Source: Candidatus Methylomirabilota bacterium (GTDB taxonomy: Bacteria; Methylomirabilota; Methylomirabilia; Rokubacteriales; CSP1-6). From it: a stretch of 64,000 bases of DNA. Below are positions 36,110 to 45,484 of the stretch, in pieces. The DNA is taken from contig DATFYA010000152.1 in the NCBI GenBank assembly GCA_035315345.1, forward strand, positions 1 through 64,000, read 5' to 3'. Under the pieces are notes generated by a model, which was not told where the DNA came from, did no database searches, and was given only the letters and a program-made list of their open reading frames with translations. Both the position numbers and the translations under genes were made by a program. Position 1 is the first letter of the stretch, and every line of letters starts with the position of its first letter.

Positions 36110-37099
36110 TTGAAACCCCTGGTCAGTGTGGTCATAGCCGCCTACAACAGCGGCGCGTGGCTCATCGAGGCCGTCGAGAGCGCGCTCGCCCAGACCTGGC
36201 CGCGCCGCGAGGTCATCGTGGTGGACGACGGCTCCACGGTGGACCTGTGGGCGCTCCTCGAGCCGTACAAGTCGGCCGTCACGCATATCCGTCAGGAGAA
36301 CGCGGGGGCGGGGGCGGCCCGCAACACCGGCGTCCGGGCGGCCTCGGGCGACTTCATCGCGTTCCTGGATCACGACGACGTCTGGCTCCCCGACAAGCTC
36401 GCGACTCAGATCGCGGTAGCCGCGCGGCACCCGGAGAGCGGTCTCATCGTGTGCGACGGCGTGCAGTTCGACGGTGAGCGGATCCTGCGCGAGAGCCTCT
36501 ACAGTCCGACGCTCCGGCGGCGGTTCGCCGCGGCGACCGGAACCGAGATCACCGATCGCTTCTACTACGAGTTCCTCGACAGCAACCAGGTCGCGTGCCC
36601 GGCCCAGACCCTCATCCCGCGGGCGGTGATGGAGCGCACCGGCGTCCTGGCCACGACCCGTGGCGAGGCCTCGGACCTCGACTACTATCTGCGAATCGCG
36701 CACGACTACCCGGTGACGTTTCTCCGGGACCGGCTGGTGCGGTGGCGTTATCTCGCTTCCAGCGTGTCCGGGCCCGCGGAGCGGCGGTCGATCGAATGGG
36801 CGGTGATGGCGGTGTCGGTGCTGAGCCGTCACCGGGCCCTCTGCGCGCCGCAGCACCGCTCGATGGTCGCGTCGCGCCTGGGCGAGATCGCCCGCGGCGC
36901 AGCGTTGAAGGCGTTCCACTACGGATACCGGCAGGATCGTGCCTACGCGCGGGCGAGTCTCCTCAAGCTGCGGCGACTGGCCCCGCGGGAATCCCGCGCT
37001 GCGCTCTACCTGGCCGCCTTGGCCCTGCCCCCCGCGGTGGTGACGGCCCTCGCGCAGTGCTGGCGGCAAGCGCGCGGCTTGTGGCGGGCGGCCGATTAG
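36110..37099 (+). CDS. Family 2 glycosyltransferase
   Basis: The 329-residue GT-A enzyme begins at a TTG with GGAGGAG nine bases upstream and the GT2 core directly after it (LVSVVIAAYNSGAWL). Nucleotide-sugar binding motifs are IVVDDGS and FLDHDDVW, with the DxD equivalent in DHDD. A helical C-terminal region follows, not clearly transmembrane except for the near-final LYLAALALPPAVVTALA. A TAGAAT hexamer at 36053-36058 may be a -10 element. It is divergent from the acyltransferase-aminotransferase pair. Confidence 0.85.
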   Translation: MKPLVSVVIAAYNSGAWLIEAVESALAQTWPRREVIVVDDGSTVDLWALLEPYKSAVTHIRQENAGAGAARNTGVRAASGDFIAFLDHDDVWLPDKLATQIAVAARHPESGLIVCDGVQFDGERILRESLYSPTLRRRFAAATGTEITDRFYYEFLDSNQVACPAQTLIPRAVMERTGVLATTRGEASDLDYYLRIAHDYPVTFLRDRLVRWRYLASSVSGPAERRSIEWAVMAVSVLSRHRALCAPQHRSMVASRLGEIARGAALKAFHYGYRQDRAYARASLLKLRRLAPRESRAALYLAALALPPAVVTALAQCWRQARGLWRAAD

Positions 37100-37102
37100 G
37101 CC

Positions 37103-37972
37103 ATGCGCATCGGCGTTGTCTTCCCGCAGACGGAGATCGGCCAGGACCCGTCGGTGATCCGCGACTACGCGCAGGCCGTGGAGGCCCTGGGCTATACGCA
37201 CATCCTCGCCTTCGACAGCGTGGTCGGCGCCAATCCCGATCGGCCGGGCGGCTGGGACAGCCCCTACGACTACCGGCACCCGTTTCACGAGCCGTTCGTG
37301 CTGTTCGGCTTCTGCGCGGCGGTCACCCGCCGCATCGAGCTGGTCACCGGCGTGCTCGTCCTGCCCCAGCGCCAGACCGCGCTCGTCGCCAAGCAGGCCG
37401 CGGCGGTGGATGTCCTCTCGGGCGGCCGGCTGCGTCTGGGCGTCGGCGTCGGCTGGAGCCCGGTGGAGTTCGAGGCGCTGGGCGAGACGCTCGACAATCG
37501 CGGCCAGCGCATCGAGGAGCAGGTCCACGTCATGCGCGCGCTCTGGACCAGCGAGCTGGTGACCTACGAGGGCAGGTGGCACCGCGTGCTCGACGCCGGC
37601 CTCAATCCACTGCCCGTGCAGCGGCCCATTCCGCTCTGGATGGGCGGCGAGCACGAGACGGTGCTCCGCCGCATGGCCCGCCTCGCCGCCGGCTGGATCA
37701 CACTGCAGACCGTCCGGCCCGGCCCCGCCATGCAGGAGACCATCGATCGCCTCCACGGGCTGGTCCGCGAGGCCGGCCGCGATCCGGCCACGTTCGGCAT
37801 CGAGGGACGGGTGGCCCTGGCCCGGCTGGCGCCGGACCAGCACGAGCCGGAGATGGCGGCGTGGCGGGCGATGCGCGGCATCACGCACCTCTGCGTGAAC
37901 ACGATGGGCTCTGGCCTGACCCGTCCCGAAGACCACGTGAAGGCCCTCGAGCGCTTCCGCGCGCACTGCTAA
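37103..37972 (+). CDS. LLM-class (luciferase-like) flavin/F420-dependent oxidoreductase
   Basis: A 289-residue TIM-barrel protein. Conserved pieces are RIGVVFPQTEIG, YTHILAFDSVVG, RIELVTGVLVLPQRQTALVAKQAAAVDVLSGGRLRLGVGVGW and PIPLWMGG. The type resembles TIGR03619-like LLM proteins. Cofactor choice (FMN or F420) and substrate cannot be told from the sequence. It lies 3 bp after the glycosyltransferase but need not share its function. Confidence 0.87.
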   Translation: MRIGVVFPQTEIGQDPSVIRDYAQAVEALGYTHILAFDSVVGANPDRPGGWDSPYDYRHPFHEPFVLFGFCAAVTRRIELVTGVLVLPQRQTALVAKQAAAVDVLSGGRLRLGVGVGWSPVEFEALGETLDNRGQRIEEQVHVMRALWTSELVTYEGRWHRVLDAGLNPLPVQRPIPLWMGGEHETVLRRMARLAAGWITLQTVRPGPAMQETIDRLHGLVREAGRDPATFGIEGRVALARLAPDQHEPEMAAWRAMRGITHLCVNTMGSGLTRPEDHVKALERFRAHC

Positions 37973-38016
37973 GTGCCCGCCGCCATTGAGGCGCCCGATG
38001 TGCTAGCATACGCGCC

Positions 38017-39786
38017 ATGACACTCGACTCCGCGCAGTACCAGCGCAGCGCTGCACCGGCCGGCTCGGGCCCGATGAACCAGGTGATGGGGCGGCAGTGG
38101 ATCGTGTCGGCCGGCCATCCGCTCGCAGCCCAGGCCGCGGCGCGCGTGCTTGCCGCTGGCGGCAACGCGATCGACGCCGGAGTCGCCGCCGGTTTGATGT
38201 TGGGCGTCGTCCATCCCGACATGGTGAGCTTTGCGGGCGTCGCCCCCATCCTGGTCCACCTCGCGGCGACGGGCGAGACGTTCGAGGTCTCCGGGGTCGG
38301 GCCCTATCCGCGCCGCGCCAGCGCCGAGTACTTCCGGACGCAGCACGGCGGCGACATGCCGGCCGGCCTGCTGCGCACGGTGGTGCCGGCGTCGCCCGAC
38401 GCGTGGTGCGTGGCCCTGCAGCGCTGGGGCACGCGGTCGTTCGCCGACGCGGTCGCCGGCGCGCTCGAGTGCGCCGAGCACGGCTTCCCGACCTCGGCGT
38501 TCTCGGCGTCGATCATGGCCAACAACGCCGAGCGGTATCAGCGCTTCCCGACCTCGGCCGCGATCTTCCTGCCCGGAGGCAAGCCGCACGCGCCGGGCCA
38601 GCTCTTCGTGCAGGCGGAGCTGGCCGCCACCATCAAGGAGATGGTGGCCGCGGAGCTGCGCGCTGCCAAGCGTGGCCGCGTCGGCGCCATTCAGGCCGCC
38701 CGCGACGCCTTCTACAAGGGCGACATCGCGCGCCGGATCGCCGACTACCATGCCCGCGAGGGCGGACTGCTCGCCTACGAGGATCTCGCCGATTTTCACG
38801 CCGAGGTGGCGCCGGCGCTGACCACCACGTTCCACGACTACGAAGTCGCGGCGTGCGGTTTCTGGTGCCAGGGCCCGGTGTTCCTCCAGATGCTGAACCT
38901 CATCGAGCCCTACGACTGGCCCGCGCTCGGCCACAACACCCCGCGGGCGCTGCACATCCTGGTCGAGGCCATGAAGCTGGCTTTTGCGGATCGCGAGGCC
39001 TACTACGGCGACCCGCGCTTCGTGCACGTGCCCGCCGAGGCGCTGCTGTCGAAGGCCTACGCGGACCTGCGCCGCGGGCTGATCCGCGAGGATCGCGCGT
39101 GGCCGGACATGCCGCCCGCGGGTGACCCGGAGGGCAAGGCGGCGGTGCGCAACGGTCACGGCGCCGCGTCCAAGGTCGGCGCGCCGTCGGCGGCCGGGAC
39201 CCTCGACACCTCGTACGTCTCGGTGATCGACGCCGAGGGCAACGCGTTCTCGGCGACGCCCAGCGATCCGGGCGGGGTGGACTCGCCGGTCGTTCCCGGC
39301 GTCGGCTGCGTGGTCTCGCCCCGCGGCTCGCAGGGCTGGCTCGTGCCCGGGCACGCGAGCGAGGTGGCGGGGGGCAAGCGGCCGCGGCTGACCCCGGCGC
39401 CGTCGATGGTGCTGCGCGACGGGCGCGCCTTCATGGCCTTCGGCACGCCCGGGGGCGACGTGCAGCAGCAGGCCATGCTGCAGGTGCTGCTCAACTCGAC
39501 CGCATTCGGGATGCGACCGCAGCAGGCCATCGAAGCCCCGCGGCTGGCCACCCGCTCGTTCCCCGATTCGTTCTGGCCGCACACCAACTCGCCGGGCCGG
39601 CTCGACGTGGAGGCCCGGATCGCGCCGGACACGCGCGCGGCCCTGGCCCAGCTCGGCCACGTGATCAACGACTGGCCGGACTACGACTGGCGGGCCGGTG
39701 CGGTGTGCGCGTCGGTGGTGGGCCCCCACGGCACTCGCCTGGGCGGCGCGGATCCGCGTCGCGGCGCGCACTCGATCGGTTGGTAG
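38017..39786 (+). CDS. Gamma-glutamyltransferase-family protein (Ntn hydrolase)
   Basis: The 589-residue proenzyme-like protein has GGT landmarks: SAGHPLAAQAAARVLAAGGNAIDAGVAAGLMLGVVHPD, ALHILVEAMKLAFADREAYYGDP and the likely autocleavage/nucleophile segment LDTSYVSVIDAEGNAFS. Thr398 is in the nucleophile place, but the usual T-T-H reads T-S-Y. No signal peptide is evident, unlike classic periplasmic GGT. Homologues include acylases and hydrolases acting on other amides. A TAGCAT hexamer 7 bp before the ATG and no Shine-Dalgarno sequence suggest a leaderless message. Confidence 0.86.
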   Translation: MTLDSAQYQRSAAPAGSGPMNQVMGRQWIVSAGHPLAAQAAARVLAAGGNAIDAGVAAGLMLGVVHPDMVSFAGVAPILVHLAATGETFEVSGVGPYPRRASAEYFRTQHGGDMPAGLLRTVVPASPDAWCVALQRWGTRSFADAVAGALECAEHGFPTSAFSASIMANNAERYQRFPTSAAIFLPGGKPHAPGQLFVQAELAATIKEMVAAELRAAKRGRVGAIQAARDAFYKGDIARRIADYHAREGGLLAYEDLADFHAEVAPALTTTFHDYEVAACGFWCQGPVFLQMLNLIEPYDWPALGHNTPRALHILVEAMKLAFADREAYYGDPRFVHVPAEALLSKAYADLRRGLIREDRAWPDMPPAGDPEGKAAVRNGHGAASKVGAPSAAGTLDTSYVSVIDAEGNAFSATPSDPGGVDSPVVPGVGCVVSPRGSQGWLVPGHASEVAGGKRPRLTPAPSMVLRDGRAFMAFGTPGGDVQQQAMLQVLLNSTAFGMRPQQAIEAPRLATRSFPDSFWPHTNSPGRLDVEARIAPDTRAALAQLGHVINDWPDYDWRAGAVCASVVGPHGTRLGGADPRRGAHSIGW

Positions 39787-40526
39787 ATCGCCCGACGGCG
39801 CGCCTGGCGCGGCGCCGCTGCCTGGTCGCCGCTTTCGTCCTGACCGTCGGAGCGACGCTGGGCACCTTCCGGCCCCTGCAGGCGGCGGTCACCCTGCCCA
39901 TCCCGTCCGCGGTGCCGGCGGGAGACCGGAAGCGGCTCGAGGAGGTCGTCAGGCAATCCTTCGTCTCGACCCAGCAGTCGGCCGACGCCTATCCCGTCCG
40001 CCCCGAGATCTTCGAGTACCTGCTGGATCACCCCGAGTTCGCCAGCCACGTCACGCGCGCGCTCAAGGCCGCCCGCTATCGCATCTGGCAGGAGCAGGGC
40101 GCGCTGTGGCTCGACGACGGCTGGGGTGTGCGCGGCACGTTCTGGACGGTCTACGCGCAGCCCGGCCTGCGCCTGATGATGGCCCAGGGCGCGTACCAGT
40201 CCGCCTTGCCCGACATCAAGGGCCGCGCGGTGGTGGCGCTGGCCTACGGCTTTCAGCCCAGCCCGACCGGGCGGCCGCAGGTCGCCACCACGGTGACCTC
40301 GTTCGTGGAGATCGACAGCGGAGTCATTCGCGTGATCGGCAAGGTGGGCGGGCCGCTCGTCCAGCGGAAGGCCGACCGCGAGGCCCGCACCCTCCTGAAG
40401 GTGTTCGCCAAGGTGATCCGCCTGATCGAGGAGAATCCCGCCGACGTGTACGCGCGCCTCAAGGCGCGGCCCGACGTGCCGAAGCCGGAGCTGGAGGAGT
40501 TCCGCAAGCTGCTCGGGGTGCCCTGA
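39780..40526 (+). CDS. Exported protein of unknown function
   Basis: About 248 residues from a TTG at 39780 that overlaps the upstream stop. A basic N-terminus (ARLARRR) and hydrophobic stretch (CLVAAFVLTVGATLGTF) form a signal peptide or anchor, followed by a charged alpha/beta-like domain with HPEFASHVTRALKAARYRIWQE, LWLDDGWGVRGTFWTVY, and TSFVEIDSGVIRVIGKV. The final part is helical and ends LEEFRKLLGVP. I recognise no family. Its position between the GGT homologue and an SDR gives no clear hint. Confidence 0.65.
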   Translation: MVDRPTARLARRRCLVAAFVLTVGATLGTFRPLQAAVTLPIPSAVPAGDRKRLEEVVRQSFVSTQQSADAYPVRPEIFEYLLDHPEFASHVTRALKAARYRIWQEQGALWLDDGWGVRGTFWTVYAQPGLRLMMAQGAYQSALPDIKGRAVVALAYGFQPSPTGRPQVATTVTSFVEIDSGVIRVIGKVGGPLVQRKADREARTLLKVFAKVIRLIEENPADVYARLKARPDVPKPELEEFRKLLGVP

Positions 40527-40551
40527 CCGGGTAGCGACGAAAGGAGACGCG

Positions 40552-41343
40552 ATGGCCACCCTCGAAGGTCGCACGATATTGATCACCGGCGCCGCCCGCG
40601 GAATCGGCGCGGCCTGCGCCCGCCGCCTCGCCCGCGAAGGCGCGCGCCTCGTGCTGGCCGATCAGGACGGCGCAGGGGTGGACACGCTGGCCGGCGAGCT
40701 GGGCCAGGTCGCGCTGCGGGCCGACGTCACCAAGCCGGCCGACATCGCGCGCATGGTCGACGAGCCGTACCGGCGCTGGGGCCGGCTCGACGTGCTGTTC
40801 AACAACGCCGGCGTCATCCGCGTGCAGCCCATGTTCGACGTGACCGAGGCGGACTGGGACCGCGTGATGGACGTGAACCTCCGCGCGGTGTTCTTCGTGC
40901 TTCAGGCGGTGGCGAAGCGCATGGTCACCCAGGACCTGATGCCCGGCTCGGAGCTGCGGGGCAAGCTCATCGCGACCGCGTCCATCGCGTCGTACCGCGG
41001 CGGCAACCACCTCATGACGCCGTACTCGGCCTCGAAGGCGGGCGTGGTCAGCCTCACCCGGTCGGCCGCGCAGCTGCTGGCGCCCGAGCGCATCACCTCG
41101 AACTGCGTGTGCCCGGGCGCGGTCGAGACGCCGATGTGGGAGCAGATCGACCGCGAGTGGGGCGCCCTGGAAGGGCTCGGGCAGGGCGAGGCGTGGAAGC
41201 GCCGCATCCGGCACATCCCCCTCGGGCGGCCGGAGCGGGCCGAGGACGTGGCCAGCGTGGTCGCGTTCCTGGCCGGGCCCGACTCCGACTACATGACCGG
41301 GCAGGCGATCAACGTGGACGGCGGAATCGTGATGGGCAGCTGA
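40552..41343 (+). CDS. Short-chain dehydrogenase/reductase
   Basis: The 263-residue classical SDR has the NAD(P) motif TGAARGIGAACA, NNAG in VLFNNAGVI, the catalytic serine in IATASIASYRGG and the YSASKAG Tyr-x-x-x-Lys. The C-terminal YMTGQAINVDGGIVMG is also typical. Asp in VLADQDGAG at the end of beta-2 suggests NAD(H) preference. AAAGGAG precedes the ATG. The alcohol or ketone substrate is unknown. Confidence 0.9.
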   Translation: MATLEGRTILITGAARGIGAACARRLAREGARLVLADQDGAGVDTLAGELGQVALRADVTKPADIARMVDEPYRRWGRLDVLFNNAGVIRVQPMFDVTEADWDRVMDVNLRAVFFVLQAVAKRMVTQDLMPGSELRGKLIATASIASYRGGNHLMTPYSASKAGVVSLTRSAAQLLAPERITSNCVCPGAVETPMWEQIDREWGALEGLGQGEAWKRRIRHIPLGRPERAEDVASVVAFLAGPDSDYMTGQAINVDGGIVMGS

Positions 41344-41351
41344 GCGGGCGC

Positions 41352-41573
41352 CTATCGCATGGTCACTTCGTTGACCGGGGTGAAGAACGCGGCGGCGTCG
41401 TAGAGCACCTGACCGACCACGCAGAACCACGCCCAGCGGTCTGGATCGGCGGGCGAGCAGCGTCGCGGCGTCTGCGTCGCGTCGGCGGCAATGAGACGGG
41501 GCCGCGGCGGGCCCGACGTGGCGCATCCGGCCAGCAGGACCGCGGCGAGGAGCGTCGCGCCCAAACGTCGCAT
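41352..41573 (-). CDS. Small lipoprotein of unknown function
   Basis: A 73-residue protein with a lipoprotein signal (RRLGATLLAAVLLAGC, lipobox LAGC at Cys17) and a short mature part containing WAWFCVVGQVLYDAAAFFTP. It starts 13 bp after the stop of the GAF protein gene and is probably co-transcribed with it. Confidence 0.65.
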   Translation of the reverse strand: MRRLGATLLAAVLLAGCATSGPPRPRLIAADATQTPRRCSPADPDRWAWFCVVGQVLYDAAAFFTPVNEVTMR

Positions 41574-41586
41574 GCGCGCGATGGCG

Positions 41587-44001
41587 CTACGCGGCGGGCG
41601 TGCTCTCGCCCTGGGCGCGGGGCAGGGCGGCGCTGCTCGGGACGTCCAGCTCGCGGTTGGCCAGGTCCACCGTCACCCGCAGGGCGCGCAGGCCCTGGGC
41701 GCCCTGCAGCTCGTCGAGCTCCACGTCCTCGGTCTCCCGGGTGAGATAGCCGAGCCGCTGCAGGTACTCGATGTACTCGCGCCACTCCGCGGCCTCGCTC
41801 CCGTGCGAGTACACCAGCGCGATCTTGCCGGGCTGGGTCAGTCGCTCGGTGGTGCCGCGGATGATCGCCTTGTCGATGCGCTTCTTGATGATCTCGTAGC
41901 GGACGTTGTAGGCGCCGTCCACGTCGAAGCGCTTCTCGTCGAAGCGGAAGCGGATCGACAGCGGGGCGTGCTGGATCAGGATCAGGTTGGTGATGTCGAG
42001 CCGCACCGGCAGCCGGTCCTTCAGCCGCTCCACCCGCAGCGCGACCCCGCACGCCACCATCAGCTGCCACAGGCGCATGTTCTTCAAGTAGAGCGGGTCG
42101 AAGCTGCCGTCCTCGCGGAGGGCGCCGCCCAGGTAGACGGTGTAGTCGACGCCGTCCGTCTTCTGCTTCTCGAAGTAGTGCGGGAACATGTCCTGCGCGG
42201 CCTGCTCCTCGAGATCGATGTAGGAGGACACCGCCTCGTTGATCATGGTGATGCTCTCGTCGAACTCCCGCCGCCGCGCGTAGACCAGGCCGATTCCCGG
42301 GTCCACCGTGGTGCGGTAGGCGTCGATCCGCTCGCGGACCCGGTCGCCGAAGGTCTGCAGGTGGTCGAAGAGCGGCTCCACGTCGGCCTTCAGGAAGTTC
42401 ATCACCCCCAGCTCGTCGCCGGATCGCAGGGTGACCTCGATCTCGGCCACGTGGCCGTCGATGCGATGGGTCAGCTGGTCGAGGATGGGCAGAGCCCGCG
42501 CGTCGTGCGCGGCCCGGAGCACGTCGCGGGCCAGGCCCAGCTGGATGAGCAGATCGGCCTGGATGGCCCACGCGCGATGGGTGGAAGAGCCCCGGACGTC
42601 GGACACCGCGTACAGCGGGTAGACGTCGCGGAACACGATCGGGTCCATCTCGCCGCCCGGCTCGTGGTCTTCGGAGCCGTGCTCCATGCTCTCCAGCACC
42701 GCCTTGCGGAACCGCCACTCCACCACCGGGTGGATGGCGGTGAACTGCTCCTTGATGAAGCTCTCGACGCGGGAGTGCAGGTCGGCCACGCTGCGCCGCA
42801 CCGCCATCGAGAAGAGCGGGAGGACCTCGCGCACGCGCGGGCCCAGAAGGGCGTTGATGTCGCCCGGATTGGGCGAGGTGAGGCTCAGCATGCCGATGAG
42901 CTCGCCCTGGTAGTGCAACGGGGCGACCACCAGGCTGCGCATGCCCTTGCGGAGGATGGCCTCCTCCTTCGCGGAGCGGGTGGTCAGCGCGGCCACGTCC
43001 TCCACGAAGATCGGCTCGCGGCGCCGGCTCGCCCGCTCGTATACCGAGCCGACGTAGTCGCTGATCTTGCCGTGGGCGGAGCCCGCGAAGATGCAGCCGT
43101 GGCCCTGCTGCAGCTGGTGCCCGGAGTTGAGGAGCAGGATCCGTTCGCCCTCGAAGGCGGCCAGGCTCAGGTGCAGCTCGGGGCGGCGGAACAGGGTCCG
43201 CAGCTTGGCCTGCAGCTTCTCGAAGCGCGCGTTCGAGACGATCGACTCCTTGTCGATCAGGTCCCGCTTGATGGACGACAGCACTTCCTGATCCGTCACG
43301 TCGGCGGCCTTGACCACCGTGAAGCCCGAGAAGCGCACGCTCCCGGGCGGGATCAGCGCGGCGAGCCCGTCCAGGTCCAGGGCCTGCGCGGCCAGCCGCT
43401 TGCGCATGTCGTCGGAGAGCGGGGGAATCGGGAGCAGACGCTCCACCTCCACGAAGCGGCCGTCGAACTGGATCTTGAAGTGACGCTCGAGGCCGCTGTC
43501 CGGCTCCGGCTTGGTCAGGATGAGCGGGTAGTCCACCGGGAACTCGATCCCGTACAGCCGCTCCAGGGCGAGCGCGTAGGCGTTGAGCAGCCGGAAGTCT
43601 TTCAGCGCGGCCATCTCGAGGTTCAGGCTGCCGTAGAGCACGCCGTCGGCGCCCATGATGTTCTCGAAGGCGGCGGTGCCGTACACACTGCGCAGGGTGA
43701 ACGGGATGAGGGCGCCCATGTACGCGCGCTCGAGGAACGCGGCGGGGAACACCGCGCTCATCAGCGCGTCCACCAGCGGCGCGTGGACGTCGAGCAGGGT
43801 GATGTCGTCGATGGGACGGCTCAGCTCGGGAACCTGCCGCAGCCGGTTGAGGAGGGCGCGCGCGCTCTCGCCGCGCACCGAGGGGTCGGCGGCCTGCTCC
43901 TCCCAGAAGCGGATCAGCAGGCCGAGGCTCAGCCGACTCTCGAACGGGAAATCCTTCTGCAGCGCCGCCAGCGACGTCCGTGGCTCGTTCATGCTCATCA
44001 T
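41587..44001 (-). CDS. Large uncharacterised GAF-domain protein
   Basis: An 804-residue soluble protein with no membrane helix. Only one region is recognisable, a GAF-like domain around residues 265-400 (IFVEDVAALTTRSAKEEAILRKGMRSLVVAPLHYQGELIGMLSL). The rest is largely helical, with a conserved-looking segment IVFRDVYPLYAVSDVRGSSTHR near residue 460. There is no kinase, cyclase or DNA-binding output domain. From memory, similar long GAF proteins with a YPLY..DVRGSS segment occur in Bacteroidetes. The start has GGAG before ATGATGAGCATG. It may be a sensor or scaffold; the function is unknown. Confidence 0.75.
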   Translation of the reverse strand: MMSMNEPRTSLAALQKDFPFESRLSLGLLIRFWEEQAADPSVRGESARALLNRLRQVPELSRPIDDITLLDVHAPLVDALMSAVFPAAFLERAYMGALIPFTLRSVYGTAAFENIMGADGVLYGSLNLEMAALKDFRLLNAYALALERLYGIEFPVDYPLILTKPEPDSGLERHFKIQFDGRFVEVERLLPIPPLSDDMRKRLAAQALDLDGLAALIPPGSVRFSGFTVVKAADVTDQEVLSSIKRDLIDKESIVSNARFEKLQAKLRTLFRRPELHLSLAAFEGERILLLNSGHQLQQGHGCIFAGSAHGKISDYVGSVYERASRRREPIFVEDVAALTTRSAKEEAILRKGMRSLVVAPLHYQGELIGMLSLTSPNPGDINALLGPRVREVLPLFSMAVRRSVADLHSRVESFIKEQFTAIHPVVEWRFRKAVLESMEHGSEDHEPGGEMDPIVFRDVYPLYAVSDVRGSSTHRAWAIQADLLIQLGLARDVLRAAHDARALPILDQLTHRIDGHVAEIEVTLRSGDELGVMNFLKADVEPLFDHLQTFGDRVRERIDAYRTTVDPGIGLVYARRREFDESITMINEAVSSYIDLEEQAAQDMFPHYFEKQKTDGVDYTVYLGGALREDGSFDPLYLKNMRLWQLMVACGVALRVERLKDRLPVRLDITNLILIQHAPLSIRFRFDEKRFDVDGAYNVRYEIIKKRIDKAIIRGTTERLTQPGKIALVYSHGSEAAEWREYIEYLQRLGYLTRETEDVELDELQGAQGLRALRVTVDLANRELDVPSSAALPRAQGESTPAA

Positions 44002-44046
44002 TTTACTCCTGCCGGTTGGCGGCTCTCCGCGTCCGTCGGCGCGTGC

Positions 44047-45330
44047 TCAGCTGGCCGTGGCAGGCAGGCCGGCCGGAGCGGGGCTCGGGGTCCGCCGCAC
44101 CGGCGCCTCCTTGATGGCCAGGGCCAGCGGCACCGCCAGGAACGCGAGCAGGGCCGCGGAGGTGAATGCCCACGAGTAGGAGCCGGTGGCCTGGAAGATC
44201 CAGCCGCCGACCGCGGCGCCCAGGGCCGCCCCGCACTGGTGGGCGAAGTAGATCCAGCCGGAGAGCGCGCCCACCGAGTAGCGGCCGAAGATGTTGGCGG
44301 TCAGCGTGGTGGTGGGCGGCACCGTCGAGATGTAGTTGAGGCCGAAGACGGCCGCGAAGATGTGCAGCGAGGGCACGTTCCACACGTACAGCAGGAAGAG
44401 CAGGGAGAGGCCCCGCACCCCGTAGTAGAAGGCGAGCGGCCCCTTGCGCCCGAAGCGGTCGCAGATCCAGCCCGAGGCCACCGTGCCCACGATGTTCATG
44501 GCGCCCATCACGCCCAGAGCCTGCGCGGCGTGCATCTCGCTGAAGCCGTGCTCGGCGGCGTGCGGCACCAGATGGGTCAGCACCAGGCCGTTGGAGGTGT
44601 AGCCGCAGACGAAGAACGTCCCGGCCAGCAGCCAGAACGCGGGCACCTGCATCGCGTCGGCCACCGACGTTCGCGTGGCCGCCGGCGTCGGCGCGGCGCC
44701 GGTGGACGTGGGCGGCGCGTCGGCCCCGAACGGGCGCAGGCCCATCTGGGCGGGATCGTCGCGCAGGAGCAGCGTGAGGGGCAGCGCGATCACGAAGAGC
44801 AGGATGCCGAGGTAGACGAACGATTGGCGCCACCCGTAGGTCATGGTGAGCCAGACCGCCAGCGGGATGATCACGAGCTGGCCGGCCGACATCGCGCCGC
44901 CCACGACCCCCATCACGAGCCCGCGGCGCCCCTCGAACCAGCGCGCCGCCATGGCCGCGCCGGTGGACATACCGACGCCGCCCGACCCGAGCGCCATCAG
45001 CACGCCGGCGGTGATGTAGACCTGCCAGAGCGCGGTGACGCGTGCGGTGAGGAGCGTGCCCACGCCGAGCACGACGGCCGAGACCATGATGACCCGCCGG
45101 GGGCCCCAGCGGTCCGCGAGCCAGCCCACGATCGGTCCGGCCGCGCCCAGCAGCAGGAGCGACACCGCGGCGGCGCCGGAGAGCGCGGCGCGATCCCAGC
45201 CGAAGGTGGTCTCCATCGGCTTGATGAAGACCCCGAAGACGGCCCGCAGGCCGGAGGCGAGCAGCATGACGCCGACGAGCGCGCCGAGGACGACCCAAGC
45301 GTAGTGAACCTTGCCGCGCGATGCCCTCAC
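44047..45330 (-). CDS. MFS transporter, oxalate/formate antiporter-like (OFA family)
   Basis: A 427-residue, 12-helix major facilitator. It has the motif-A-like loop GWLADRWGPRRVIM, and in the second half SGWICDRFGRKGPLAFYY. The N-terminus HYAWVVLGALVGVMLL is typical of monocarboxylate/OFA-type carriers. GTG 45330 is chosen because GAGGAGG lies five bases upstream and the first helix begins soon after. The frame is open to 45441, but the added part is not protein-like. It lies between the GAF gene and the amidohydrolase, separated from the latter by a hairpin. Confidence 0.87.
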   Translation of the reverse strand: MRASRGKVHYAWVVLGALVGVMLLASGLRAVFGVFIKPMETTFGWDRAALSGAAAVSLLLLGAAGPIVGWLADRWGPRRVIMVSAVVLGVGTLLTARVTALWQVYITAGVLMALGSGGVGMSTGAAMAARWFEGRRGLVMGVVGGAMSAGQLVIIPLAVWLTMTYGWRQSFVYLGILLFVIALPLTLLLRDDPAQMGLRPFGADAPPTSTGAAPTPAATRTSVADAMQVPAFWLLAGTFFVCGYTSNGLVLTHLVPHAAEHGFSEMHAAQALGVMGAMNIVGTVASGWICDRFGRKGPLAFYYGVRGLSLLFLLYVWNVPSLHIFAAVFGLNYISTVPPTTTLTANIFGRYSVGALSGWIYFAHQCGAALGAAVGGWIFQATGSYSWAFTSAALLAFLAVPLALAIKEAPVRRTPSPAPAGLPATAS

Positions 45331-45395
45331 CGGCGCCTCCTCGGCGAATGGGGGAAAACCCGACCAGCTTACGCTGGTGCTCCTTTCGATGGCAA

Positions 45396-45427
45396 ACAGG
45401 CCGGGTCGAGATTCCGACCCGGCCTGT
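45396..45427 (-). terminator. Strong hairpin terminator after the amidohydrolase gene
   Basis: A perfect 13-bp stem, ACAGGCCGGGTCG against CGACCCGGCCTGT, with a 6-base loop. On the minus strand it is followed by a short T run (TGTTTGCC). It lies 57 bp after the amidohydrolase stop codon and before the MFS start. Confidence 0.7.
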
Positions 45428-45484
45428 CCCGGATCATCCAACGGCGGCCCGGACGGCCGGCCAATCGGCGCGGTGAGGCGGGCC

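Noticed and set aside
45396-45427. tRNA T-arm-like sequence
   Set aside because: The stem is 13 bp with a 6-base loop and no acceptor, D or anticodon arm fits on either side; it is a terminator-type hairpin.
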